Below are positions 39,185 through 47,577 of a stretch of 64,000 nt of DNA, one piece after another. Positions within the stretch are counted from its first letter, which is position 1. Each line of letters starts with the position of its first letter. The notes under the pieces were generated by a model. The model was not told where the DNA came from. It worked only from the letters and a program-made list of their open reading frames with translations, and ran no database searches. Location: positions 13,947 to 77,946 of the forward strand of contig CAJTKA010000015.1 in assembly GCA_910576815.1 (NCBI GenBank), in the 5' to 3' direction. The position numbers and the translations under genes are program-made. This DNA comes from an uncultured Lachnospiraceae bacterium (GTDB taxonomy: Bacteria; Bacillota; Clostridia; Lachnospirales; Lachnospiraceae).

Positions 39185-40717
39185 ATGATGGGAATCACAT
39201 CTTTTTATTTTTTATGCTTTTTTGCGGTTATGCTGATACTTTATTACAGCATCCCCCGGAAATTCCAGTGGGGATTCCTTTTGCTGTGCAGCGTCGCTTA
39301 TTGCCTGCTTGCGGGACAGGGAGCGCTGCTGCTTTATCCCATTTTTTCCGTGGCAGCCTGTGATATGGGGACGAGGCAGCTGAGTCGGACGCAGGAGCAG
39401 AAAAAGCGCAGAGGGATTCTTTTGGTGACTATACTGGTCAATATCGCCATCCTCTTTGCCTTAAAATATGTCAATTTTTTGATCAATACGGCGAATGGCG
39501 CAGCGCATTTGTTTGGCGCTTCCGAGGACCCGTTTTCCACAGTGCATTTTTTGGCGCCGCTTGGCATCAGCTTTTATACGTTTTCACTTTTGGGCTATGT
39601 GATCGACGTCTATTACGGGCTGGCCGAGCATCAGAAAAACGGCTTAAAGCTTGCACTTTACGGCCTGTATTTTCCAAATCTGATTTCCGGACCGATCTTA
39701 AAGTACAGAGAGCAGGCGGAGCAGTTCTTTGTGCCGCACGCCTTTGATTACCGACAGGTGACGCGGGGCTTGCAGCGTATGGTCTGGGGCTTTTTTAAGA
39801 AGCTGGTGATCGCGGAACGGCTGGGCGTTTTGGTGAATACGGTCTACGGCAGTTATGAGACTTTTTCAGGGACCTATATCTGGGTGGCAACGGCCGCGTA
39901 TGCTTTTCAGCTTTACACGGATTTTTCAGGCTGCATGGATATCGTGCTGGGTATGTCGGAGAGCCTGGGGATTCGCCTGCCGGAAAACTTCCGGACGCCT
40001 TTTTTCTCAAAGAGTGTGGCGGAGTATTGGCGGCGCTGGCATATCACGCTGGGCGTTTGGATGAAAGACTATGTTTTTTATCCGCTGCTGCGGTCAAAAC
40101 TCTTTACAAAGATCAATAAAAAGTGCAAGGAAAAATACGGGAAAAAGCGCGGCAAGCAGCTTACGACCTTTGCGGCGATGTTCGTGCTGTGGTTTACGGT
40201 GGGCGTCTGGCATGGCGGAGACTGGAAATACGTGATCGGATCGGGGCTTTTGCATTGGTGTTATATCGTCTTGGAAGAACTTTGGGCCCCCGGTTTTGCG
40301 CGTCTGCTGGAAAGACTTCATCTGAATGCGCAGGGACGGTTCGTGACGGGCTTTCGGATTCTGCGCACCTTCTTTTTTGTGTGTGTCGGAGACCTGTTTT
40401 TCAGGGCAGCTTCGGTGGGGGACGCCTTCTCGATGCTTGCGGGCGCGGTACGTCATTTTGATCCGGGGATCCTTTGGGACGGCTCTCTGCTTCTTCTGGG
40501 GCTTGATGGGATCGAGCTGGCAATCGCAGCACTTTCCCTTCTTTTGCTGTGGGCGGTTTCGCTGCTGCAGAGAAAGGGTTCCGTGCGGGACGACATTGCG
40601 CAAAAGCCCCTTCCGCTGCGCTGGCTCCTGTGGTATTTCCTCCTGTTTGCGGTGATCCTCTTTGGTTGTTACGGACCGGGTTACAGCGCGACGGAATTTA
40701 TTTATCAGGGATTTTAA
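39185..40717 (+). CDS. MBOAT-family O-acyltransferase (second copy)
   Basis: A 510-residue MBOAT protein. Core motifs: YSIPRKFQWGFLLLCSVAY, LYTDFSGCMDIVLGMSE, RTPFFSKSVAEYWRRWHITL and FTVGVWHGGDWKYVIGSGLLH with the conserved His. The frame stays open for about 600 bases upstream, antisense to the divergent MBOAT, but GGGAAG 4-7 bases before the ATGs at 39185/39188 and the start of hydrophobic sequence there fix the real start. It has no SGNH partner beside it, so it may share one from elsewhere in the locus. It is only distantly similar to the copy at 37601. Confidence 0.92.
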   Translation: MMGITSFYFLCFFAVMLILYYSIPRKFQWGFLLLCSVAYCLLAGQGALLLYPIFSVAACDMGTRQLSRTQEQKKRRGILLVTILVNIAILFALKYVNFLINTANGAAHLFGASEDPFSTVHFLAPLGISFYTFSLLGYVIDVYYGLAEHQKNGLKLALYGLYFPNLISGPILKYREQAEQFFVPHAFDYRQVTRGLQRMVWGFFKKLVIAERLGVLVNTVYGSYETFSGTYIWVATAAYAFQLYTDFSGCMDIVLGMSESLGIRLPENFRTPFFSKSVAEYWRRWHITLGVWMKDYVFYPLLRSKLFTKINKKCKEKYGKKRGKQLTTFAAMFVLWFTVGVWHGGDWKYVIGSGLLHWCYIVLEELWAPGFARLLERLHLNAQGRFVTGFRILRTFFFVCVGDLFFRAASVGDAFSMLAGAVRHFDPGILWDGSLLLLGLDGIELAIAALSLLLLWAVSLLQRKGSVRDDIAQKPLPLRWLLWYFLLFAVILFGCYGPGYSATEFIYQGF

Positions 40718-40758
40718 CACGCGATCAATAAAATAGGATAGTAAAGAGGAGAAAAATA

Positions 40759-40767
40759 TGCTAGAAT
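40759..40767 (+). promoter_or_regulatory. Extended -10 promoter
   Basis: TGCTAGAAT (TGN plus TAGAAT at 40762-40767) lies 84 bases before the glycosyltransferase start at 40851. No good -35 is seen. Confidence 0.4.
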
Positions 40768-40850
40768 AAACACACGGCAATGACAGAATGACGACGGGAA
40801 AAAATGCGGCAGGAAAGCAGCCGCTGTGACAGGAGTTTGGGAGATATCAG

Positions 40851-41783
40851 ATGGACAAGATAGCAGTTTTGATTCCATGCTATAATGAGGAAAAGACGAT
40901 TGCCAAGGTGGTGAAGGACGCCAAAGAAGCGCTTCCCGAGGCAGTCATCTATGTCTATAACAATAATTCGAGCGACCGTACGGTGGAGATCGCAAAAGAG
41001 GCCGGCGCGGTGATCCGCAATGAGTATATGCAGGGAAAGGGAAACGTGATCCGCAGGATGTTTCGGGAAGTGGAGGCGGAATGCTATATCATGGTGGATG
41101 GGGATGATACCTATCCCATGGAGTATGCGCGGGAGATGGTGGACAAGGTGCTGCTGCACGGCGCGGATATGGTGGTGGGCGACAGGCTTTCCTCCACGTA
41201 TTTTACGGAGAATAAGAGACCTTTTCACAATTTTGGAAATTCCATCGTACGCGGCAGCATCAACCGCCTGTTCCATTGTGATATCAAAGATATCATGACG
41301 GGATACCGCGCATTCAGCTATGGTTTTGTCAAGACGTTTCCTGTGCTTTCCACAGGGTTTGAGATCGAAACGGAGATGACGATCCATGCCGTCTACAACA
41401 ATATGCAGATCGAGAATGTGATCGTGGATTACCGCGACAGGCCCGAGGGGAGCGAATCCAAACTGAACACCTTTTCGGACGGTTTCAAGGTCCTGCATAC
41501 GATCATGAAGCTGTACCGCGATTACAAACCCTTCGGCTTTTTTGGTTTATGCGCGATGATTCTGGCGGCGATTGCGGTGATTCTGTTTATTCCCATCCTG
41601 ATCACCTATATCGAGACGGGGCTGGTGGATCGTTTCCCCACGCTCTTTGTATGCGGGTTCATCGGCTTGGCGGCGCTGCAATCCCTGTTTGCAGGATTGA
41701 TGTTATCCAATATGGCACTTAAAAACAGACGGGATTTTGAATACAGACTCACGCTTGTGACCAGACGGGTGCGGGAACGGTAA
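40851..41783 (+). CDS. Family 2 glycosyltransferase, DPM1-like with two C-terminal helices
   Basis: A 310-residue enzyme: AVLIPCYNEEKTIAKVV (5-21), YVYNNNSSDRT, QGKGNVIRRMF, metal motif MVDGDDTYP (81-89), DIMTGYRAFSYGFVK and FEIETEMTIHAV. Two membrane helices follow (about 228-250 and 262-283). It is close to polyprenyl-phosphate hexose synthases and is the fourth such enzyme in the window. It is monocistronic, convergent with a GT-C-like gene 4 bases away that could use its product. Confidence 0.92.
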   Translation: MDKIAVLIPCYNEEKTIAKVVKDAKEALPEAVIYVYNNNSSDRTVEIAKEAGAVIRNEYMQGKGNVIRRMFREVEAECYIMVDGDDTYPMEYAREMVDKVLLHGADMVVGDRLSSTYFTENKRPFHNFGNSIVRGSINRLFHCDIKDIMTGYRAFSYGFVKTFPVLSTGFEIETEMTIHAVYNNMQIENVIVDYRDRPEGSESKLNTFSDGFKVLHTIMKLYRDYKPFGFFGLCAMILAAIAVILFIPILITYIETGLVDRFPTLFVCGFIGLAALQSLFAGLMLSNMALKNRRDFEYRLTLVTRRVRER

Positions 41784-41787
41784 ACCG

Positions 41788-43512
41788 TCAGAGCGGGTGG
41801 AACTGATAGACGCAGTATGTGGTATCTCCTGCGGTAAAGGTGTCCGCCACCTGCATCTTAGCATGATAGGTAAGTCGGAAATACATGAGGACGGGATGCT
41901 CCTGATTAAAGGGGGCATCCTGTAATATAAAATAGACATGATCGCTGTTCACCAGGTCTCGGCCAAAATTGCCGATGCCTTGGTCGGACAGTTTTTTTTG
42001 CGTATTGGGGTTGCACATGACGCCCCAGTTGGTGTAGATAAAGTTCTGATAAACGTCCTGATCTGCGGCAAAGGGTGTTTCGCAGAAATGCTCCAGCGTT
42101 CCCGAAGCGTAAGTCCATATGTAGAAATTGTCGGGGTGGGAGAAACAGTAGTCTTTCAATCCTTCCCAATTTTTTTGGTGGACGTAGTAGTTTTCCCGCA
42201 CATTGGTGCGCGTGATGGAAAAGGAGAGCACGCTAAGCGGCAGGACGATGCAGAGCAGGACCACGAATTTCCGCGCCCGGTCCAGCTGCAGCAGATTAAA
42301 GGCAAGCAGGATCGCAAAGAGGATCATATAGTCGACCGTGATAAGCGGCTGCACGATGCGTTTGGGGAAACGCCCCTCATAGAGCACATAACACCAGCTG
42401 ACGGTGCGCCCAAACAGATACATCAGATAGACAAAGAGTGCCTGCCCGTTTCGCTGAAACAGGATCGATCCCAGAGTAAAAAACAGCAAAAGGCCGGCAA
42501 GCAGGTTGGCGGGCTGCATACCGTCTTCGTAGAAAAAGGTGTTTATCAGCCCGACGACGATATTCTTCAGGCGTTCTCTCCAATCGGTGCGGGCCAGATA
42601 ACATTTTTTGGCGATGCGGTGCATCTGCTCCCAGTCGGAAACGGACATCTCATAACCGATGCAGGGCGCGCCATTGCGGCGATAATAATAGGTTTCTTCG
42701 TCTATCCCAAGGGCGGCAAGGTCGTCTTTACACTCCTCGTATTCGGGCCAGGAGTAGAAGTCTCCGACCCGCTCCCTGTAATGATTGATCTTTCTGAAGT
42801 CGGACCACTCCGGTGAGGCGTAAGCGGCAGCGTTGATCCCCCACAGGATCCCCATGCCGACGCCGAGGATCAACACAAAGCCCAGGAGCTTAAAAGCGGT
42901 ATCCTCGTGTCTGTTTCGCCGTGACAGGATCCACTTGGAAAGCCACAGCATACCCGCCATGGGCAGACAGAGATAGAAAATATTCTGGCGCATGGAAAAG
43001 GAGATCCAGGCGAGAAGAAACGTGGGGATATTGTCCAGAAAAAAGCGCTTTTTTCCCTGATTGCTCCTGGCAGTGGTAAAGCAAAAGAGCGCAGCGGCGG
43101 CAGCAAGTCCTGCGGTAGTGGTATACTGTGCCTCTGAGAGGACATTCAGATCCACGATGAAGAATAGAAGCAGAAATGTGACGAAAGCCACCGGTAAACG
43201 GTATTTTTCGGGATCATGCTTTTTGCGGATGCGAAGCGCGCGCTGATAGACGGCGTAGAGACTTCCAACCTGAACGCCGTGCTGAAAAAGGCCGTACCAG
43301 GGAATGAAGCTGCACAGGCTGTAAAGCTTTGTGAAGACCCAGGAAAGAGGGTAGAGAAAAAACATGACATGAGCGTCAGGTGTTCCCGTATAAGCGCCTG
43401 AAAGAATGCTGTACATTCCCCAGTCATCGTTGATGCCGTCCACCGGGCCGATAAAAAACAGTTCGATTGCATAGAATCCGGCGAGAAGCAGGAAAAAAAA
43501 GAGGTTCGACAT
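41788..43512 (-). CDS. GT-C-like multispanning membrane protein
   Basis: A 574-residue protein with about 11 helices and a C-terminal external domain of about 150 residues (YVHQKNWEGLKDYC onward). The first external loop begins VDGINDDWGMYSILSG, a DD(W/Y)G motif also found in the protein at 47578, in the GT-C catalytic position. The start at 43512 has AAAGGA six bases upstream and lies downstream of the -10 box at 43559; the open frame to 43560 would begin upstream of the expected transcription start. Function inferred as extracytoplasmic glycosyltransferase; no experimental family member is known to me. Confidence 0.68.
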   Translation of the reverse strand: MSNLFFFLLLAGFYAIELFFIGPVDGINDDWGMYSILSGAYTGTPDAHVMFFLYPLSWVFTKLYSLCSFIPWYGLFQHGVQVGSLYAVYQRALRIRKKHDPEKYRLPVAFVTFLLLFFIVDLNVLSEAQYTTTAGLAAAAALFCFTTARSNQGKKRFFLDNIPTFLLAWISFSMRQNIFYLCLPMAGMLWLSKWILSRRNRHEDTAFKLLGFVLILGVGMGILWGINAAAYASPEWSDFRKINHYRERVGDFYSWPEYEECKDDLAALGIDEETYYYRRNGAPCIGYEMSVSDWEQMHRIAKKCYLARTDWRERLKNIVVGLINTFFYEDGMQPANLLAGLLLFFTLGSILFQRNGQALFVYLMYLFGRTVSWCYVLYEGRFPKRIVQPLITVDYMILFAILLAFNLLQLDRARKFVVLLCIVLPLSVLSFSITRTNVRENYYVHQKNWEGLKDYCFSHPDNFYIWTYASGTLEHFCETPFAADQDVYQNFIYTNWGVMCNPNTQKKLSDQGIGNFGRDLVNSDHVYFILQDAPFNQEHPVLMYFRLTYHAKMQVADTFTAGDTTYCVYQFHPL

Positions 43513-43558
43513 CAGCGTATCCTTTCGTAAAAGACAATCGGTATGTATATCTGCGCTC

Positions 43559-43567
43559 ATTATACCA
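43559..43567 (-). promoter_or_regulatory. Extended -10 promoter for the GT-C-like gene
   Basis: On the minus strand TGGTATAAT combines the TGN extension with a perfect -10 (43564-43559). The -35 region is poor. Confidence 0.55.
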
Positions 43568-43740
43568 TAAACTGTAAGGGAGAAAAATATTAAGATTTAC
43601 GTAAATTTTCTTTAATTCCTGTTTACGGATATAGGAAATAGAGAAAAAATGTGGTAGAGTGAATACGGTAAAGGGAATTGCGCAGGGATTTCCTTTTGGA
43701 GATTAGGACAGGAAGGAAAGCAGGAAGGAATGGTAGAGAT

Positions 43741-44859
43741 ATGAAAAATACAAGGAGAAGCAGACAAGGTATCAATACACTGTTGGTGATCCTGATTGGT
43801 TTTTGTATCCTGGCGATCATAGAGATCCTTTATGGGCAGGCGCAGATTCGTGTTGAGAGAGAGCGGCTGGCTCTGGAGGAGCAGAACAGCCAAACAGTGC
43901 AGGAACTCAAAGAGGAATGGCAGAGACTGCAGAATGAGGCGAGCGTGACGACCACCCGGGGCGAACAGCAGCCGGTAGGGAGTGCGGAGACAGTGGAGCA
44001 GGCGCCGACTAAGGTGATGGAAAAGACGGAGGATACGCCAAAGGCACAGGAGCAGCAGCCATTGGCGGCAGCAGAGACACAGGAGCAGGAGGACGATCGG
44101 AATTACAGTATGCAGGTCGTCATTCTGGGTGACAGTATCATGGACAACGACAGGACAGAGAGCGGCGTGGCGGATATTATTTCCAAGCAGCTTAACGCAA
44201 AGGTCTATAATTTGGCCATGGGCGGGACAACGGCGTCAATGATGCCGGGCGAGCGTTACGATGTCACCCAATGGGATTCCCGCAGCCTTCTCGGCGTGGT
44301 TAACGCGATCCAGGGAAATATCGGCACGGATATCTTTGAGGGCTATGTGGCAGGAGATCTACTAAAGAGCTGTGATTTTTCCAAAACGGATTACTTTATC
44401 ATCGAGTATGGCGTCAATGATTTCCTCACCGGTAAGATTCCCAACAGCCGTTATCTGGAAAACGGAGATACGCTGCCGGTGGATAACGTATACACCTATA
44501 CGGGCGCACTGGAAGAAGCGGTCAGCAGGCTGGAAAGAAGTTTCCCCAATGCACAGATCCTGTTGGTCGGACCGCATTACTGTCAGATTTTCAGCGGTAA
44601 GACCTTCCTTGGCGACGGGTATTCCTTGGATTATGGTTACGGGCCCCTCATCAATTTTTCCAGGGGAGCGGGTTATGTTGCAGAGCAGCACAGGGAAAAA
44701 GGGCTCCTCTTTTTCAACGCGTTTGAAAACAGCGGTATCGACGCGGAGACAGCGGACAAATATCTGGCGGACGGTGTGCACATGACGCCTCTGGGAGCCA
44801 GAGTGTATGCGGAAAAGATCGCGGAGATCATCCGCAGAGATTATGCGCCGGAGGAATGA
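43741..44859 (+). CDS. Membrane-anchored SGNH/GDSL esterase or acyltransferase
   Basis: A 372-residue protein with an N-terminal signal anchor (about 12-31), a coiled-coil and Gln/Glu-rich stalk (35-118), and an external SGNH hydrolase domain from 126. Blocks are VVILGDSIMDND (Ser131), AMGGTTASMM, YGVNDFL with the Asn, and the C-terminal DGVHMTPLGA with Asp and His. It can act as an esterase or transfer an acyl group to a glycan. Its stop overlaps the possible first start of the FkbH-like gene, so it is co-translated with FkbH and followed by an ACP. Confidence 0.87.
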   Translation: MKNTRRSRQGINTLLVILIGFCILAIIEILYGQAQIRVERERLALEEQNSQTVQELKEEWQRLQNEASVTTTRGEQQPVGSAETVEQAPTKVMEKTEDTPKAQEQQPLAAAETQEQEDDRNYSMQVVILGDSIMDNDRTESGVADIISKQLNAKVYNLAMGGTTASMMPGERYDVTQWDSRSLLGVVNAIQGNIGTDIFEGYVAGDLLKSCDFSKTDYFIIEYGVNDFLTGKIPNSRYLENGDTLPVDNVYTYTGALEEAVSRLERSFPNAQILLVGPHYCQIFSGKTFLGDGYSLDYGYGPLINFSRGAGYVAEQHREKGLLFFNAFENSGIDAETADKYLADGVHMTPLGARVYAEKIAEIIRRDYAPEE

Positions 44860-44861
44860 CC

Positions 44862-46718
44862 ATGATGCAGGAGCTTACGTATCCCTTTGACGGGGAACTG
44901 ATTTTAAAGAAGTCAAAGAAACTAAAGAGAGCGCTTTTGGAGCAGCGGACGGATTTTTTGGAAAAACGGATCGCGGTCCTCGGTGGCAGCACGACGCATG
45001 ATATCATACGGATATTGGAGTTGTTTTTGCTGGAACAGGGGATCCGTCCCGTCTTTTATGAATCGGAGTATGCGCAGTACTGGCAGGATGCGATGTTTGA
45101 CAATCAAGTCCTGTCAGACTTTGCACCGGAGCTGATCTTTATTCACACTTCCAACCGCAATGTGACGGACTATCCCGCTCCCGGAGATACCAAAGAGCGG
45201 GTCGATGAGCTGTTTTCGGAACAATATGCGCATTTTCAGGTGATGTGGGACAAGCTGGCGGACACATATCACTGCCCCGTGATCCAGAATAATTTTGAGT
45301 ATCCATACTACAGACTGCTCGGCAATCAGGAAGCAGTGTACATCCAGGGGCGGATTTCCTTTTTGAATCGGCTCAACGAGGCGTTTTATCAGTATGCCAG
45401 AGAGCATGAAAACTTTTACATCCATGATATCAACTATCTGTCGGCATCCTACGGGCTTGAGAGCTGGTCGGACCCGCTGTACTGGCACATGTACAAATAC
45501 GCCTGCTGTATGCAGGCTATTCCTGCTTTTGCGCATAATCTGGCCAATATCATCAAATCCATTTTTGGAAAGAATAAAAAGGCGCTGGCTCTGGATCTGG
45601 ACAACACGCTCTGGGGCGGCATTGTGGGGGACGACGGCCCCGAGAATCTGGAGATCGGGCAGGAGACGCCCATGGGACAGGTCTATGCGGAGTTTCAGGC
45701 TTATATAAAGGCGCAGAAGGATATCGGCGTCATGCTGACGGTCAATTCCAAAAACGAGGAGGAGAATGCGCTGGCAGGGCTGCATCATCCGGAGGGTGTC
45801 TTAAAGCCGGAGGACTTTATTCTCATCAAGGCAAATTGGGAACCCAAGAGTCAGAATATCGCCGAGATCGCGCAGGAGCTTGCCATCCTTCCCGACAGTT
45901 TGGTGTTTGTGGATGACAACCCGGCGGAGCGGGAGATCGTGCAGATGCAGGTGCCCGGCGTAGCAGTGCCTGCGATCGGCACAGCCGAGCAGTATGTGAG
46001 AGTTTTGGATCGCAGCGGATTTTTTGAGGTGACGAAGCTGTCGGAGGATGACAGGAAACGCAATGAAATGTACCGTGCTAACGCGGAACGGAAAAAGCAG
46101 CAGGCGCAGTTTGGCGATTATCAGGAGTATCTGCGCTCCCTGGGGATGCAGGGGACGATCAAACCATTCGAAGCCCTCTATATGGCAAGGATCGCCCAGC
46201 TCACCAATAAGAGCAACCAGTTCAATTTAACGACCAGAAGATTCACGCAGGCGCAGATCGAGGCGTTTGCGGCGGATGAGCAGTATATCAGCCGCTACGG
46301 CAAGCTTGCAGACCGCTTTGGTGACAACGGTGTGGTATCCGTGGTGATCGGCAGGTGCGGAGGGATGGAAGATGTCGCGGCTTATCGACAGGGCGGACAG
46401 GCGGCACAGAAAACGGACACATCCGCTGATCGGAGTGTGCTGCATATTGAATTATGGCTGATGAGTTGTCGGGTCTTGAAGCGCGACATGGAATATGCTA
46501 TGATGGACAGCATAGTGGAAGCGTGCCGGGAGCGCGGCATTGGGATCATCATGGGATATTACTATCCCACCGCAAAAAATGCCATGGTTAAGGACTTTTA
46601 TGCAGCGATGGGCTTTGAGAAGACGGAAGAAACTGACACTGGTGTCACAATGTGGCGTTTTGTGATTCCTGCGGATTATACGCCGAAGAATACGGTGATC
46701 ACGGTCAATCAGCAATAA
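44862..46718 (+). CDS. FkbH-like protein (HAD-type phosphatase with acyltransferase domains)
   Basis: A 618-residue protein. The N-terminal region (about 30-235) is the SGNH-like part of FkbH proteins (AVLGGSTTHDIIRIL). The HAD motif DLDNTLWGGIVGDDG begins at 245, with VNSKNEEEN and VFVDDNPAEREIV following. The C-terminal 170 residues (MARIAQLTNKSNQFNLTTRR, then a GNAT-like segment GIGIIMGYYYPTAKNAMVKD) complete the family. Known FkbH proteins take 1,3-bisphosphoglycerate, remove phosphate and load glyceryl on an acyl carrier protein. An ACP gene follows 75 bases later. GGAGGA six bases before 44862 favours this ATG over 44856. Confidence 0.92.
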   Translation: MMQELTYPFDGELILKKSKKLKRALLEQRTDFLEKRIAVLGGSTTHDIIRILELFLLEQGIRPVFYESEYAQYWQDAMFDNQVLSDFAPELIFIHTSNRNVTDYPAPGDTKERVDELFSEQYAHFQVMWDKLADTYHCPVIQNNFEYPYYRLLGNQEAVYIQGRISFLNRLNEAFYQYAREHENFYIHDINYLSASYGLESWSDPLYWHMYKYACCMQAIPAFAHNLANIIKSIFGKNKKALALDLDNTLWGGIVGDDGPENLEIGQETPMGQVYAEFQAYIKAQKDIGVMLTVNSKNEEENALAGLHHPEGVLKPEDFILIKANWEPKSQNIAEIAQELAILPDSLVFVDDNPAEREIVQMQVPGVAVPAIGTAEQYVRVLDRSGFFEVTKLSEDDRKRNEMYRANAERKKQQAQFGDYQEYLRSLGMQGTIKPFEALYMARIAQLTNKSNQFNLTTRRFTQAQIEAFAADEQYISRYGKLADRFGDNGVVSVVIGRCGGMEDVAAYRQGGQAAQKTDTSADRSVLHIELWLMSCRVLKRDMEYAMMDSIVEACRERGIGIIMGYYYPTAKNAMVKDFYAAMGFEKTEETDTGVTMWRFVIPADYTPKNTVITVNQQ

Positions 46719-46793
46719 GGATCACTAAGGCTTTCAATGTTTAGAAGCAGAAAGAGAAGCGGTCACAGAATCGTTTCGGATAAGGAGACATAT

Positions 46794-47036
46794 ATGAGCA
46801 GAGAAGAAGTATTTCAAACCCTAAACGAGGTATTTCGGGATGTGTTCGACGACGAGGAGATCACGGTGACGGATCAGACCACGGCGGATGATATCGAGGA
46901 ATGGGACTCTTTGGAGCACATCAATCTGCTGGCGGCTGTAGAGCAAGCGTTTGGCATGAAATTCAATATGGGACAGGTCGTGTCCATGAAGAATGTGGGA
47001 GAGATGGCGGATATCATTCTCAGTCAGATCGGCTAA
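46794..47036 (+). CDS. Acyl carrier protein
   Basis: An 80-residue ACP with the phosphopantetheine serine in EEWDSLEHINLL (Ser39), acidic helices and the usual length. AAGGAGA seven bases before the ATG at 46794 excludes the longer open frame. It probably carries the three-carbon acyl group made by the FkbH-like protein encoded just upstream. It lacks the typical fatty-acid ACP context. Its stop overlaps the convergent VOC gene stop by three bases. Confidence 0.93.
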   Translation: MSREEVFQTLNEVFRDVFDDEEITVTDQTTADDIEEWDSLEHINLLAAVEQAFGMKFNMGQVVSMKNVGEMADIILSQIG

Positions 47037-47443
47037 GGCAGCAGGATTTCCACCATGCCGATCACAGGGCTGGAAAAGAAGGCGACTTTGCGGTTTCCCA
47101 TAGCGGGTGCTTCGGTGGGGGTGTCGATCGCCAGAAAACCTGCTGCGGACAGGGCGGCGCCGGCGCTCTCGTAATCCTCGACTTCGTAGCAGATGTGATA
47201 GGGGCAGTTTTTATATTTTTTGAGCAGTCCTGCCACTACGGAATCTTCCGAGACAGGAGAGACCAGTTCGACGCGGCAGCCGTCCTTTTGCAGAAAACAG
47301 ATATCCACGTCGCGGCCGGAATCGTAGACGGTATCCTGTTCCAGACGGTAGCCGAGTGCTTCAAAGGTCTGCTTCGCTGCTTCCATTTTTTTGACCAGAT
47401 AACCGATGTGATGGATTGTGAACGTTTCCATAGTAATCTCCAT
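47033..47443 (-). CDS. VOC-family protein (glyoxalase/epimerase-like)
   Basis: A 136-residue protein with two beta-alpha-beta-beta-beta units. HHIGYLVKKMEAAKQTFEALGY opens the fold with a metal His, and CYEVEDYESAGAALSAAGF with KVAFFSSPVIGMVEILL ends it with the metal Glu. This is the arrangement of methylmalonyl-CoA epimerase and related isomerases or lyases. AAGGAGA lies seven bases before the ATG at 47443. Placed head-on to the ACP gene, it may act on the acyl intermediate, for example as an epimerase, but this is only inference. Confidence 0.85.
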   Translation of the reverse strand: MEITMETFTIHHIGYLVKKMEAAKQTFEALGYRLEQDTVYDSGRDVDICFLQKDGCRVELVSPVSEDSVVAGLLKKYKNCPYHICYEVEDYESAGAALSAAGFLAIDTPTEAPAMGNRKVAFFSSPVIGMVEILLP

Positions 47444-47456
47444 ATGGGTCTCCTTG

Positions 47457-47485
47457 TTGATAAATCAATCGGGATTGTGTATACT
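47457..47485 (+). promoter_or_regulatory. Promoter for the third glycan operon
   Basis: TTGATA (47457-47462) and TATACT (47480-47485) are 17 bases apart. It starts 14 bases beyond the divergent VOC start and drives the gene at 47578. Confidence 0.65.
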
Positions 47486-47577
47486 AATACATAATGTCGG
47501 TTGTTTTTTATTATAGGGAAGCGGACCGCATTTGGCAAGCGGAAGGTAAGATCATTTTGTCGGGCGGGGGAGAACGC

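Noticed and set aside
41938..42816. 292-codon plus-strand open frame
   Set aside because: It is the antisense of the GT-C-like gene 41788-43512, with no ribosome site and no family resemblance.
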